Below are positions 1 to 6,300 of a DNA stretch of 6,701 nucleotides, piece by piece (the first letter of the stretch is position 1; each line of letters starts with the position of its first letter). The position numbers were made by a program, and so were the translations under genes. A model generated the notes under the pieces. The model ran no database searches. It saw nothing but the letters and a program-made list of their open reading frames with translations, and was not told the DNA's origin. Origin of the DNA: Streptococcaceae bacterium (lineage in GTDB: Bacteria > Bacillota > Bacilli > Lactobacillales > Streptococcaceae); the NCBI GenBank assembly GCA_031270215.1, contig JAISYB010000108.1:1-6701 (forward strand). The letters run 5' to 3'.

Positions 1-878
1 ATCGCTGTACAGCGCTGACCGGAATAGCTGAATGCACCGCTAATAATCTCTGCAACTGCTTTGTCTAAGTCTGCATCCTCACAAACAATCGCCGGATCTT
101 TACCGCCAAGCTCTAAAACCATTGGCTTCATTGTCGAAAAGCTCGACAAATGCCTGCCAGTTGTAGCACCTCCGGTAAAGGAAATCATATCAATTCCTGA
201 ATGCTCTGAAACATAATCCCCGATGTCTGAACCCTTACCAGTAATCAGCTGGAGTAGGTTCGGCGGAAAGCCAATCTTATCGAAGCTTTCGATAATCTTG
301 ACTGCCGAGATTGCTCCCTGCGTTGCTGGCTTAAAGACAACTGCATTACCGGCAATCAATGCTGGTGCAATTTTGGCAACTGATAGATTGACTGGATAGT
401 TAAATGGTGAAATAGCAAGCACAGTTCCCATTGGCACACGCTTGATAAAAGCTACTTTATTTTTTGAACCGCCGGGGTAGTTTTCCCCACTCATCGCAGC
501 AGGGGTCGTATGGATAAATTCCTCAACTGTGTATTTGATAAACTCTGCTGTTCTTGCGACCTCTTTGATTGCATCATTATGCGTTTTGCCGACTTCCTGC
601 ATGATAATATCAGCAATTTCGGCTTGGTCATTTAGCAATTCGTCTGCCCAACGATTGAGCAATTCAGCGCGTTCAAACAAAGGTCGATTTGCCCAAGCCT
701 TCTGAGCTGCCTTTGTTGCAGCAATCGCCACATCTGCCTCTTCCTTAGAAATCGCTTGAACCTTCCCGATGACCTCGTCCTTATAAGGCGAGATGATTTC
801 GATTAGTTTCCCTGATTGTGACTGCTTAAACTCGCCACCTGCATAATATAAATATTCTTTAACTGCTAGCTTTGACAT
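1..878 (-). CDS. gapN: NADP-dependent non-phosphorylating glyceraldehyde-3-phosphate dehydrogenase (GapN-type aldehyde dehydrogenase), 3' end cut by window edge
   Basis: A partial gene; 292 complete codons are present and the rest lies beyond position 1. GapN oxidises glyceraldehyde 3-phosphate directly to 3-phosphoglycerate in the cytoplasm, making NADPH and bypassing the phosphorylating GAPDH/phosphoglycerate kinase steps. I translated it from the sequence. It shows the aldehyde dehydrogenase core: SPFNYPVN with the oxyanion Asn160, LELGGKD with the general base Glu256, and GQRCTA with the catalytic Cys290. The Glu-Cys spacing of 34 is the family norm. Residues that bind the substrate phosphate in Streptococcus mutans GapN have counterparts here (Arg109, Tyr161, Arg289), all at a constant offset of six from that enzyme, and the KPxTQG and ITGxGSxIGDY segments are also GapN-like. 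This makes GapN likelier than a generic aldehyde or succinate-semialdehyde dehydrogenase. The start ATG follows GGAGG (883-887) by 4 bases. It sits 30 bases after leuD without a terminator, so it is probably the distal gene of the leu operon. Confidence 0.83.
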   Translation of the reverse strand, partial: MSKLAVKEYLYYAGGEFKQSQSGKLIEIISPYKDEVIGKVQAISKEEADVAIAATKAAQKAWANRPLFERAELLNRWADELLNDQAEIADIIMQEVGKTHNDAIKEVARTAEFIKYTVEEFIHTTPAAMSGENYPGGSKNKVAFIKRVPMGTVLAISPFNYPVNLSVAKIAPALIAGNAVVFKPATQGAISAVKIIESFDKIGFPPNLLQLITGKGSDIGDYVSEHSGIDMISFTGGATTGRHLSSFSTMKPMVLELGGKDPAIVCEDADLDKAVAEIISGAFSYSGQRCTA

Positions 879-908
879 ATTTCCTCCAATTAATTTCGTT
901 TTTCTGGC

Positions 909-1496
909 TTACTGCCAGTAGCTCGGTCTCCTACGCTCGTAATCCGAGATTAAATCCGTATATTGCAAAGTAATGCCGATATCATCTAAACCGTTGACTA
1001 ACTTATGCTTCCATGTTGCGTCAATCTCAAACTCATACACGCCAAGCATTGAAGCAATTGTCTGCTCAATCAAATTAATCTCAACCGTTTCATCTGCTGG
1101 CAAATTTGCCAAGGCTTCTCGCTCATCAAGCGGTAAGACAATCGGTAAAAGACCATTCTTTAAGGCATTGTTATAAAAAATATCAGAGTAGCTACCAGCA
1201 ATGATTGCCCGAATACCGTAGTCAACAATCGCCCAAGCCGCATGTTCCCTTGAAGAGCCTGAGCCAAAGTTATCACCAGTGATTAGGATTTCAGCTTGAC
1301 GATACTTAGGGTCATTAAGGGCAAAATCCGGATTTTCGCTACCATTATCCAAATATCGCCATTCAAAGAACATATTTTTACCAAATCCTGTCTTCTCTGT
1401 GCTCTTTAAAAACTGCTTTGGAATAATCTGGTCAGTATCAATATTGTCATTCATCAAAGGGACGATTGTGCTTGTATAAACTGTGAATTTCTCCAT
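909..1496 (-). CDS. leuD: 3-isopropylmalate dehydratase small subunit
   Basis: The small (swivel-domain) subunit of isopropylmalate isomerase. With LeuC it converts 2-isopropylmalate to 3-isopropylmalate in the cytoplasm, the second step of leucine synthesis. The 195 residues match the usual 190-200. Visible hallmarks are NIDTDQIIP (residues 18-26), the FGKNMFFEWRY segment (38-48), and the NFGSGSSREHA loop (76-86), which contacts substrate in the aconitase superfamily. The start is fixed by coupling: the leuC stop and leuD start share one base (TAATG around 1494-1498), an arrangement typical of 1:1 subunits made by translational coupling. The gene appears intact. A small hairpin (904-918) overlaps its stop codon but lacks a downstream U-tract, so I expect read-through into gapN. 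Confidence 0.97.
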   Translation of the reverse strand: MEKFTVYTSTIVPLMNDNIDTDQIIPKQFLKSTEKTGFGKNMFFEWRYLDNGSENPDFALNDPKYRQAEILITGDNFGSGSSREHAAWAIVDYGIRAIIAGSYSDIFYNNALKNGLLPIVLPLDEREALANLPADETVEINLIEQTIASMLGVYEFEIDATWKHKLVNGLDDIGITLQYTDLISDYERRRPSYWQ

Positions 1497-2881
1497 TATG
1501 CACCCACCTCCTCTACTAATTCTCTAACATCAACAAATCGACCGGCAATCGCTGCGGCGGCTGCCATTGCTGGTGAGCAAAGATGTGTTCTTGCCCCCTT
1601 GCCCTGACGCCCTTCAAAGTTACGATTGCTGGTTGAGGCGCAATGCACTCCCTCCGGCACGTGGTCCGGATTCATTCCAAGACACATTGAGCAGCCCGGC
1701 TCACGCCATTCAAAGCCTGCGTCAATGAAGATTTTATCTAAACCAATCGCCTCAGCAGCACGCTTTACTGGGCGAGAACCCGGCACGACAATTGCGGTTA
1801 AAGTTGAAGCAACCTGCTTACCTTTGACAAATTTTGCCGCAAGCTGTAAATCAGACAGGCGGGCATTCGTACATGAACCGATAAAGACATAGCCTAATGC
1901 AATATCCTCTGGTTTTTGCCCCGGCGCTAATTCCATGTATTGATAGGCACGTTCATCATTAAAATCCTTGATTTCTGGGAAGGTCGCTGTAAATTCAATC
2001 CCCATTTCCGGATTAGTTCCCCAGGTTACCATCGGTGCAAGCTCTGATACATCAAGCGTGATGACTCTGTCATATACCGCATCTGAATCACTAACTAGCG
2101 TTTGCCAATCAGCGATTGCCGCTTGAAAATCCTTTGGTGCAAATTCACGTCCCTCAAGATAATCAAAGGTTTTCTGGTCTGGATTCATCAAACCGACTTT
2201 TGCGCCAAACTCAATTGACATATTGGTAATCGTCATCCGCTCCTCCATCTCAAGGTCATAAATCGCCTCTCCGGTGAACTCAACTGCGTAGCCAACACCT
2301 GCATCGACACCATACTTAGCAATCAATGCCAGAATATAATCCTTTGCATAAACACCAGCACGTGGCTTGCCAATAAACTCAATCTTCATCGTTTTTGGCT
2401 TGCGTTGCCAAATCGTCTGCGTTGCAAAGACATGCTCGACTTCACTAGTACCGATTCCAAAGGCGATTGCACCAAAAGCACCATGCGTTGCTGTATGAGA
2501 ATCTCCGCAAACGACAATTTTCCCTGGCTGTGTTAATCCACGCTCTGGCCCAACCATATGGACGATGCCTTGCTTTTCACTACCATTGGTCGCAACAGTC
2601 ACACCAAAATCCTCGGCATTTTTCGCTAGGCTTTCGATTTGATGTTTAGAAATCAAGTCTTTGATATTGTAGATGTCCTGCGTTGGTGTATTGTGATCCA
2701 TCGTACCATAAGTCAAATCCGTTCTACGCACCTTGCGCCCAGCCTCGCGCAAGCCTGAAAATGCCTGTGGACTGGTTACCTCATGAATGAGGTGTAAATC
2801 AACATAGAGCAGCTGTGGATTTCCGTCTTCTCCTGTAATCACATGTCGATTCCATAGTTTGTCAAATATAGACTTACCCAT
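1496..2881 (-). CDS. leuC: 3-isopropylmalate dehydratase large subunit
   Basis: The large, iron-sulfur subunit of isopropylmalate isomerase, working with LeuD. At 461 residues it is close to the 460-475 typical of bacterial LeuC. The [4Fe-4S] ligands are Cys337 (in GSCTNARL), Cys397 and Cys400 (in GCSMCLGMNPD). The aconitase-family motifs DHNTPT (residues 62-67), CGDSHTATHGAFG (125-137) and STSNRNFEGRQG (416-427) are all present, so the enzyme should be active. The start ATG lies inside the end of leuB (8-base overlap, ATGGGTAA), with a purine-rich GAGG/AGGA stretch upstream within leuB. The 3' end overlaps leuD by one base. Both junctions imply coupled translation. I see no frameshift or unusual composition. 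Confidence 0.98.
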   Translation of the reverse strand: MGKSIFDKLWNRHVITGEDGNPQLLYVDLHLIHEVTSPQAFSGLREAGRKVRRTDLTYGTMDHNTPTQDIYNIKDLISKHQIESLAKNAEDFGVTVATNGSEKQGIVHMVGPERGLTQPGKIVVCGDSHTATHGAFGAIAFGIGTSEVEHVFATQTIWQRKPKTMKIEFIGKPRAGVYAKDYILALIAKYGVDAGVGYAVEFTGEAIYDLEMEERMTITNMSIEFGAKVGLMNPDQKTFDYLEGREFAPKDFQAAIADWQTLVSDSDAVYDRVITLDVSELAPMVTWGTNPEMGIEFTATFPEIKDFNDERAYQYMELAPGQKPEDIALGYVFIGSCTNARLSDLQLAAKFVKGKQVASTLTAIVVPGSRPVKRAAEAIGLDKIFIDAGFEWREPGCSMCLGMNPDHVPEGVHCASTSNRNFEGRQGKGARTHLCSPAMAAAAAIAGRFVDVRELVEEVGA

Positions 2882-3935
2882 TTCCTACCTCACTATTCTC
2901 TATTTTCCAAATAACATTATCAACAAATTCTGTAGTTGTCGCACTGCCACCTAAATCAGTTGTTAAAACGCCGTCATTCATCACAGCGTCGCAAGCTTCC
3001 TCAATCAACCTTGCTGACGCTTCACTGGCAAAGCTTTGACGAAACATCATTGCAACAGATAAAAGCATTGATACCGGATTAGCAATATTTTGCCCTGCAA
3101 TGTCTGGTGCTGAACCATGGATTGGCTCATATAAGGACGGTCCATTTGCCGAATGACTGGCACTTGGCATCACACCGAGCGAGCCTGGTAAGACGCTTGC
3201 TTCATCTGAGAGAATGTCGCCGAATAAGTTTTCAGTGACAATCACATCAAATTGCTTTGGATTCGTCAGCATTACCATTGCGCAGGAATCTACTAACTGA
3301 TGTTCTAGTGAAACATCTGGAAATTCTTGAGCGACCTCCTCGGCAATTCTTCGCCATAATTTGCTAGTTGAAAGGACATTTTGCTTATCAACTGATGTAA
3401 CTTTTTTCCTGCGCCCTTGAGCAATTTCAAAGGCTTTTCGGATAATCCGTCTGATTTCCTCAGCCGTGTAATCATTGACATCTCTAGCACTATCCTCATT
3501 TAGCGTATGCTCGCCAAAGTAAATCCCACCAGTCAGCTCACGAACAACGATAAAATCTGCTCCGACAACGATTTCAGGCTTTAATGGGGACAAGTGTGCT
3601 AATGCTGGTTTAACGCTGATTGGCCGCAGATTAGCAAACAATCCTAACTCTTTTCTCAACGCTAATAACCCCTGCTCAGGTCTAACCGGTGCCGTATCAT
3701 ACTGTGGTCCTCCAATCGCCGCAAGTAAAATTGCATCTGCTGATTTGGCATGTCTTAAGGTTTCCTCCGGTAACGGATGACCTACCTCATCAATTCCAGC
3801 ACCACCAAAAGCTGCCGATACGACTTGATACTCAAAGTTTATCTGTTGTGCAACGACCTCTAGCACACGCAGACTCTGTTTCATAATTTCTGGACCGATA
3901 CCATCTCCAGCTAATGCAACGATTTTTTTCATCAT
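2874..3935 (-). CDS. leuB: 3-isopropylmalate dehydrogenase
   Basis: An NAD-dependent oxidative decarboxylase converting 3-isopropylmalate to 2-ketoisocaproate, which a branched-chain aminotransferase then turns into leucine. The length (353, or 352 from the second Met) fits the LeuB family. Motifs: GDGIGPE (residues 10-16); substrate arginines Arg94, Arg104 and Arg132 (the last in VRELTGGIYFGE); Tyr139; Lys184 in SVDKQNVL; metal-binding Asp216, Asp240 and Asp244 (NLFGDILSDEAS); and the nucleotide-binding loop EPIHGSAPDIAG (270-281), whose Asp278 favours NAD over NADP. The ORF begins with two ATGs. The AAGGAG at 3938-3943 is only 2 bases from the first but 5 from the second, so the real start is probably the second (ending at 3932). 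The 3' end overlaps leuC by 8 bases. A 72-base AT-rich gap separates it from leuA and contains a possible internal promoter. Confidence 0.98.
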   Translation of the reverse strand: MMKKIVALAGDGIGPEIMKQSLRVLEVVAQQINFEYQVVSAAFGGAGIDEVGHPLPEETLRHAKSADAILLAAIGGPQYDTAPVRPEQGLLALRKELGLFANLRPISVKPALAHLSPLKPEIVVGADFIVVRELTGGIYFGEHTLNEDSARDVNDYTAEEIRRIIRKAFEIAQGRRKKVTSVDKQNVLSTSKLWRRIAEEVAQEFPDVSLEHQLVDSCAMVMLTNPKQFDVIVTENLFGDILSDEASVLPGSLGVMPSASHSANGPSLYEPIHGSAPDIAGQNIANPVSMLLSVAMMFRQSFASEASARLIEEACDAVMNDGVLTTDLGGSATTTEFVDNVIWKIENSEVGNG

Positions 3936-3937
3936 AA

Positions 3938-3943
3938 CTCCTT
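3938..3943 (-). promoter_or_regulatory. leuB ribosome binding site, favours the second of two tandem ATGs
   Basis: AAGGAG on the minus strand lies 2 bases before the first ATG (3933-3935) and 5 bases before the second ATG (3930-3932). Normal Shine-Dalgarno spacing supports initiation at the second, giving a 352-residue LeuB that begins MKKIVALAGDG, as is usual in the family. Confidence 0.65.
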
Positions 3944-3965
3944 ATCTATATAAACCATCTACTTC

Positions 3966-3971
3966 ATTATA
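3966..3971 (-). promoter_or_regulatory. possible internal -10 element ahead of leuB
   Basis: The leuA-leuB spacer reads TATAAT on the minus strand here. Seventeen bases upstream is TTAAAT, a weak 3/6 match to a -35 box, embedded in an A/T-tract that could act as an UP element. If used, it would give leuBCD-gapN some transcription independent of the attenuator. The region is so AT-rich that a chance match is quite possible. There is no terminator-like hairpin in this 72-base spacer. Confidence 0.35.
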
Positions 3972-4007
3972 CACTATCATTCACTTTAATTTAATTTTAT
4001 TTTAATA

Positions 4008-5540
4008 TCACTGATTTGTTTGTCTTTCACGTACCTTTTGAATGACAGCATTAGCATTCATATAGGCAAGTGCTGAAGCCTTCAAAATGTCGTAATCAAT
4101 CCCCACAGCATTAACAATTTCTCCTGTTTCTGAATCTTCAACCGATACACGAACCTCAGCCTGTGAATCAATACCGCTTGTAATTGCAGCAATTTCATAG
4201 GATTTCAAAATCACTGCTTGCTTAAATACCTGACCAATCGCACTAAAAATAGCTTCCACAGAACCGCGTCCTTTTGCACTCTGAGTAATCTCATTTCCTG
4301 CAACACCGTCTAAATAAATCGTTGCTGTCTGCTGATTATTAGAATGATAAGTTAAATCTAGTGATTTAAAGACATAATCATCTGATTGCTCTGAGGTTTG
4401 TCCGGCAATCAAAGCACGAATATCCGTATCTGATATGTCATTCTTCTTATCTGCCAGCGCCTTAAAGCGGATAAATGCTTCTTTCAAATCATTTTCTTCC
4501 AGCTCAAATCCCAAAGATTTAAGCTTTTCATTGAAAGCATGACGACCGGATAATTTACCTAATGGCAGGGTAGAATGCGAAACACCGACCATCTCGGGCG
4601 TGATAATTTCATAGGTATTTGGATTTTTAAGAAAACCATCCTGATGAATTCCAGACTCATGCGCAAAAGCATTGCCACCAACAACTGCTTTATTTTTTGG
4701 AACGGCAACTCCAGCAAAGCGTGAAATTAAATCGCTCGTATTTTTCGTTTCCTCCAGTGTGATATTTGATGAAAGTTGGTAATAATCCTGACGAATCTTT
4801 AAAGCAACAGCAACCTCCTCAAGTGCCGTATTGCCCGCGCGCTCCCCTAAACCATTAATTGTCCCTTCAACACGTCTTGAACCGTTTTTGATTGCAGCAA
4901 GTGCGTTCGCCGTTGCCATACCTAAATCATCATGACAGTGTGATGAATAAATAATCTCACGATCACTTTTCACATGATTGATTAGATATTTAAACAATGC
5001 ACCATACTCCTCCGGATTAGAATAACCTACAGTATCCGGAACATTGATAATGCTTGCGCCAGCATCCACTGCTGCCTGTACTGCTTGGAGTAAAAATCCC
5101 TTCTCAGAACGTGTCGCATCCTCAGGTGAAAATTGGACAACCTCAAACTTCTCACGCGCATAACTGATATGCTCGCTAATAGAGGCTAGTACCTCATCAG
5201 GTGTCATTTTTAATTTATATTCCATATGAACAGGACTTGTTGCGATAAAGACATGTATTTGCGGGTGAATCGCATCCTTTAATGCCTCATATGCTTTATC
5301 AATATCTCCTTTAACTAAACGTGCTAAACCGGTGACTGACAGCTTAGTTGCAACCCTTGCAATCTCTTGGACTGCCTTAAAGCTTTCATTACTTGAGGCA
5401 GGAAAACCTGCTTCAATCACGTCAACTCCCCATTTTTCCAGCTGCAAGGCAATCGCAATTTTTTCCTTTGTTGAAAAGCTAACGCCAGGCGTTTGCTCCC
5501 CATCTCGCAATGTTGTATCAAAAAATTGAATTTTTTCCAT
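4008..5540 (-). CDS. leuA: 2-isopropylmalate synthase
   Basis: The committed, normally leucine-inhibited step: acetyl-CoA plus 2-ketoisovalerate gives 2-isopropylmalate. The protein has 510 residues, the usual length of the long bacterial LeuA type. The N-terminal TIM barrel (about 1-270) has FFDTTLRDGEQTPGV (6-20, catalytic Arg12 and metal Asp8), SSHCHDDLGMATAN (199-212, metal His201 and His203) and NGLGERAGNTALEE (229-242, Asn237). GGNAFAHESGIHQDG (288-302) is the linker-domain signature. The C-terminal regulatory domain (about 365-505) is present with GRGSVEAI and the SGIDSQAEVRV strand, so allosteric feedback by leucine is expected. The start ATG follows AAGGAG by 6 bases. It is the first structural gene of the operon and lies directly behind the leader attenuator. 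Confidence 0.98.
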   Translation of the reverse strand: MEKIQFFDTTLRDGEQTPGVSFSTKEKIAIALQLEKWGVDVIEAGFPASSNESFKAVQEIARVATKLSVTGLARLVKGDIDKAYEALKDAIHPQIHVFIATSPVHMEYKLKMTPDEVLASISEHISYAREKFEVVQFSPEDATRSEKGFLLQAVQAAVDAGASIINVPDTVGYSNPEEYGALFKYLINHVKSDREIIYSSHCHDDLGMATANALAAIKNGSRRVEGTINGLGERAGNTALEEVAVALKIRQDYYQLSSNITLEETKNTSDLISRFAGVAVPKNKAVVGGNAFAHESGIHQDGFLKNPNTYEIITPEMVGVSHSTLPLGKLSGRHAFNEKLKSLGFELEENDLKEAFIRFKALADKKNDISDTDIRALIAGQTSEQSDDYVFKSLDLTYHSNNQQTATIYLDGVAGNEITQSAKGRGSVEAIFSAIGQVFKQAVILKSYEIAAITSGIDSQAEVRVSVEDSETGEIVNAVGIDYDILKASALAYMNANAVIQKVRERQTNQ

Positions 5541-5557
5541 CTCATTCTCCTTATACT

Positions 5558-5591
5558 AAAAAAACACCCTATGTTTGATAGGATGTTTTTT
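5558..5591 (-). terminator. intrinsic terminator / attenuator in the leu leader
   Basis: On the minus strand the RNA folds as AACAUCCUAU, a 5-base CAAAC loop, then AUAGGGUGUU, a 10-bp stem with one U-G pair. It is followed directly by seven U residues (5558-5564), and the A/U flanks can extend the stem to about 14 bp. It ends 17 bases before the leuA start codon. Upstream RNA can pair with both of its arms (see the antiterminator entry), so this is a conditional terminator. The flanking A-tract makes it look bidirectional, but no plus-strand transcript that would need it is seen. Confidence 0.9.
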
Positions 5592-5601
5592 AGTCATCCT
5601 A
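5579..5601 (-). promoter_or_regulatory. antiterminator hairpin of the leu leader
   Basis: UAGGAUG (minus strand, 5595-5601) is perfectly complementary to CAUCCUA (5579-5585), giving a 7-bp hairpin with a 9-base loop and one more possible G-U pair. CAUCCUA is also the 5' arm of the attenuator terminator, so the two hairpins exclude each other. This is seen directly in the sequence; its use as the antiterminator in vivo is inferred. Confidence 0.7.
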
Positions 5602-5619
5602 CTTAAGCAAATGCCAAAC

Positions 5620-5662
5620 AGGACTCGCAGACTAGTTTTTTTAACGCTAGTCTATGAGCCCT
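5620..5662 (-). promoter_or_regulatory. leader hairpin (arms 1:2) overlapping the leader peptide stop codon
   Basis: Two 16-base arms (5647-5662 and 5620-5635) pair with 13 Watson-Crick pairs, 2 G-U pairs and one A-C mismatch around an 11-base A-rich loop. The 5' arm covers the last codons and the stop of the leader peptide, so ribosome position decides whether it can form. The 3' arm has alternative weaker partners downstream: AGUC/GACU-type pairing with 5591-5600, and a CCUGUUUG segment (5615-5622) that can pair with the terminator loop and 3' arm (5568-5577) with a 2-base bulge. Confidence 0.75.
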
Positions 5663-5699
5663 TCGCTAATAATAAATTATTATTAACAAATGCGGTCAT
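5652..5699 (-). CDS. leuL: leu operon leader peptide (15 aa, three consecutive Leu codons)
   Basis: A short reading frame, ATG to TAG, encoding MTAFVNNNLLLAKGS. GGAGG (5705-5709) stands 5 bases before the ATG, an excellent ribosome binding site. Residues 9-11 are three consecutive leucines, all TTA. It begins about 35 bases after the predicted transcription start and ends inside the 5' arm of the 1:2 hairpin, upstream of a terminator. This is the classical layout of a leucine attenuation leader: the peptide itself probably has no function, and ribosome stalling on the Leu codons when charged tRNA-Leu is scarce controls the downstream fold. The name follows the functional analogue in other bacteria. 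No T-box antiterminator motif is present, so translation-coupled attenuation is the better reading. Confidence 0.88.
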   Translation of the reverse strand: MTAFVNNNLLLAKGS

Positions 5700-5740
5700 G
5701 TATGCCTCCAAGAATGCTTCTTTTACCTTAATTATTTTCC

Positions 5741-5768
5741 ATTATACCTTCTTTTTGAAAAAGTACAA
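5741..5768 (-). promoter_or_regulatory. leu operon promoter (sigma-A type)
   Basis: On the minus strand the -35 box is TTGTAC (5763-5768) and the -10 box is a consensus TATAAT (5741-5746), with a 16-base spacer. Transcription should start near 5734-5736, giving a leader of about 195 bases before leuA. It is positioned exactly upstream of the leader peptide and attenuator. Confidence 0.85.
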
Positions 5769-5770
5769 GG

Positions 5771-5785
5771 AATTATCAGAATATT
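5771..5785. promoter_or_regulatory. CodY-like box upstream of the leu promoter
   Basis: Read on the minus strand, AATATTCTGATAATT matches the CodY consensus AATTTTCWGAAAATT at 13 of 15 positions and is near-palindromic. It lies 2 bases upstream of the -35 box, where a bound repressor would hinder RNA polymerase. CodY responds to branched-chain amino acids in low-GC Gram-positives and controls leu/ilv genes in several of them. The match is seen; binding is inferred. The divergent promoter is about 40 bases away and could also be affected. Confidence 0.6.
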
Positions 5786-5789
5786 TCGG

Positions 5790-5822
5790 AAAAAAGAGCT
5801 AAAATTGGTCGGAATTAGCTCT
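5790..5822 (-). terminator. terminator-like inverted repeat between the divergent promoters
   Basis: AGAGCTAA (5795-5802) and TTAGCTCT (5815-5822) are a perfect 8-bp inverted repeat with a 12-base loop. Read on the minus strand, six T residues follow immediately (5790-5795), the form of an intrinsic terminator pointing toward leu. It lies upstream of the leu promoter and inside a divergent intergenic region, where no minus-strand gene needs ending. It may insulate leu from antisense transcription out of the right-hand genes, or it may be a protein-binding palindrome. Confidence 0.5.
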
Positions 5823-5825
5823 AAC

Positions 5826-5854
5826 TTTCACAATTGCCGTTAACATGATAAACT
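5826..5854 (+). promoter_or_regulatory. promoter of the divergent small-gene pair
   Basis: TTTCAC (5826-5831, a partial -35) and TAAACT (5849-5854, -10) are separated by 17 bases. A TG at 5846-5847 makes an extended -10 (TGnTAAACT). Transcription would begin near 5861, about 35 bases before the first start codon. It is a modest match and the only well-placed candidate I see. Confidence 0.55.
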
Positions 5855-5895
5855 ATTACTAGCATTAATGATTACGATAAGCAAAGGAGAAAAAG

Positions 5896-6300
5896 ATGAC
5901 GATTCAACAAGAGGAATTGATAATTTCAATCATTTCTGAGGCGGTTAGCCGCTCTATCAGCTTAGCAGAGACTCTAACCGAAACAAGAAAAGCTGACAAT
6001 GCTCAGAGCGTTATTACTTTAAATGAAATCCATAGTCTTTTCTTAGCAGCCAAGACTGGCTACTATCTTAGAAATGATATGCCGTCAATGATTTACATTG
6101 ATTTATTTAATATTTTTGAAAAGCTCTATTCCGAGCTTCGACATGCACTCGCTTATGATCATGGCAAGCTCAATCACACCGAGGAATTTGATGAGCTGCT
6201 CAGTGATTTGACACATTACTATGAAGCGCTTAATGCCGAATTTATCAATCGTAAAACGGAATCAAAACAAAAAGGACTGAGTATACATGACAAAGGATGA
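5896..6300 (+). CDS. hypothetical protein, 134 aa, predicted helical, cytoplasmic
   Basis: I do not recognise the family. The start is supported by AAAGGAG (5883-5889) six bases before the ATG. The protein is acidic (roughly 21 Asp/Glu against 13 Lys/Arg), has no Cys or Trp, and shows no signal peptide or hydrophobic membrane segment. It looks largely alpha-helical: residues 5-31, 38-59, 66-87 and 96-118 are amphipathic-looking stretches, and the tail (119-134) is polar and charged. A small helical-bundle or partner-binding protein would fit, but no catalytic motif is visible. Its last 14 bases overlap the next gene in another frame, so the two are almost certainly one transcription unit with coupled translation. 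It is divergent from leu and has its own promoter. Confidence 0.8.
   Translation: MTIQQEELIISIISEAVSRSISLAETLTETRKADNAQSVITLNEIHSLFLAAKTGYYLRNDMPSMIYIDLFNIFEKLYSELRHALAYDHGKLNHTEEFDELLSDLTHYYEALNAEFINRKTESKQKGLSIHDKG

Noticed and set aside
904..918. CTGGC/GCCAG hairpin at the end of leuD as an operon terminator
   Set aside because: The stem is only 5 bp and on the minus strand it is followed by A residues, not T residues. The T-run lies on the wrong side, so it should not stop transcription into gapN.
3985..4006. Second CodY box in the leuA-leuB spacer
   Set aside because: The AT-rich stretch matches only the left half of the motif and lacks the central CWG and right half.
973..5529. Short reading frames opposite or inside the leu genes (for example 973-1176, 1626-1892, 2467-2649, 3305-3499, 3689-3886, 5332-5529)
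   Set aside because: All lie within well-supported leu genes in other frames, have no family resemblance, and are shadows of the true coding strand.
5541..5740. T-box riboswitch upstream of leuA
   Set aside because: No conserved T-box (GGUGGUACCGCG-like) bulge sequence is present before the terminator, whereas a leader peptide with a Leu codon run is. The ACCGCA at the leader start codon is only a partial, misplaced match.
5575..5802. 75-codon plus-strand reading frame across the leu leader region
   Set aside because: It runs antisense through the terminator, leader peptide and promoter of leu, lacks a Shine-Dalgarno site, and its composition reflects AT-rich regulatory DNA.
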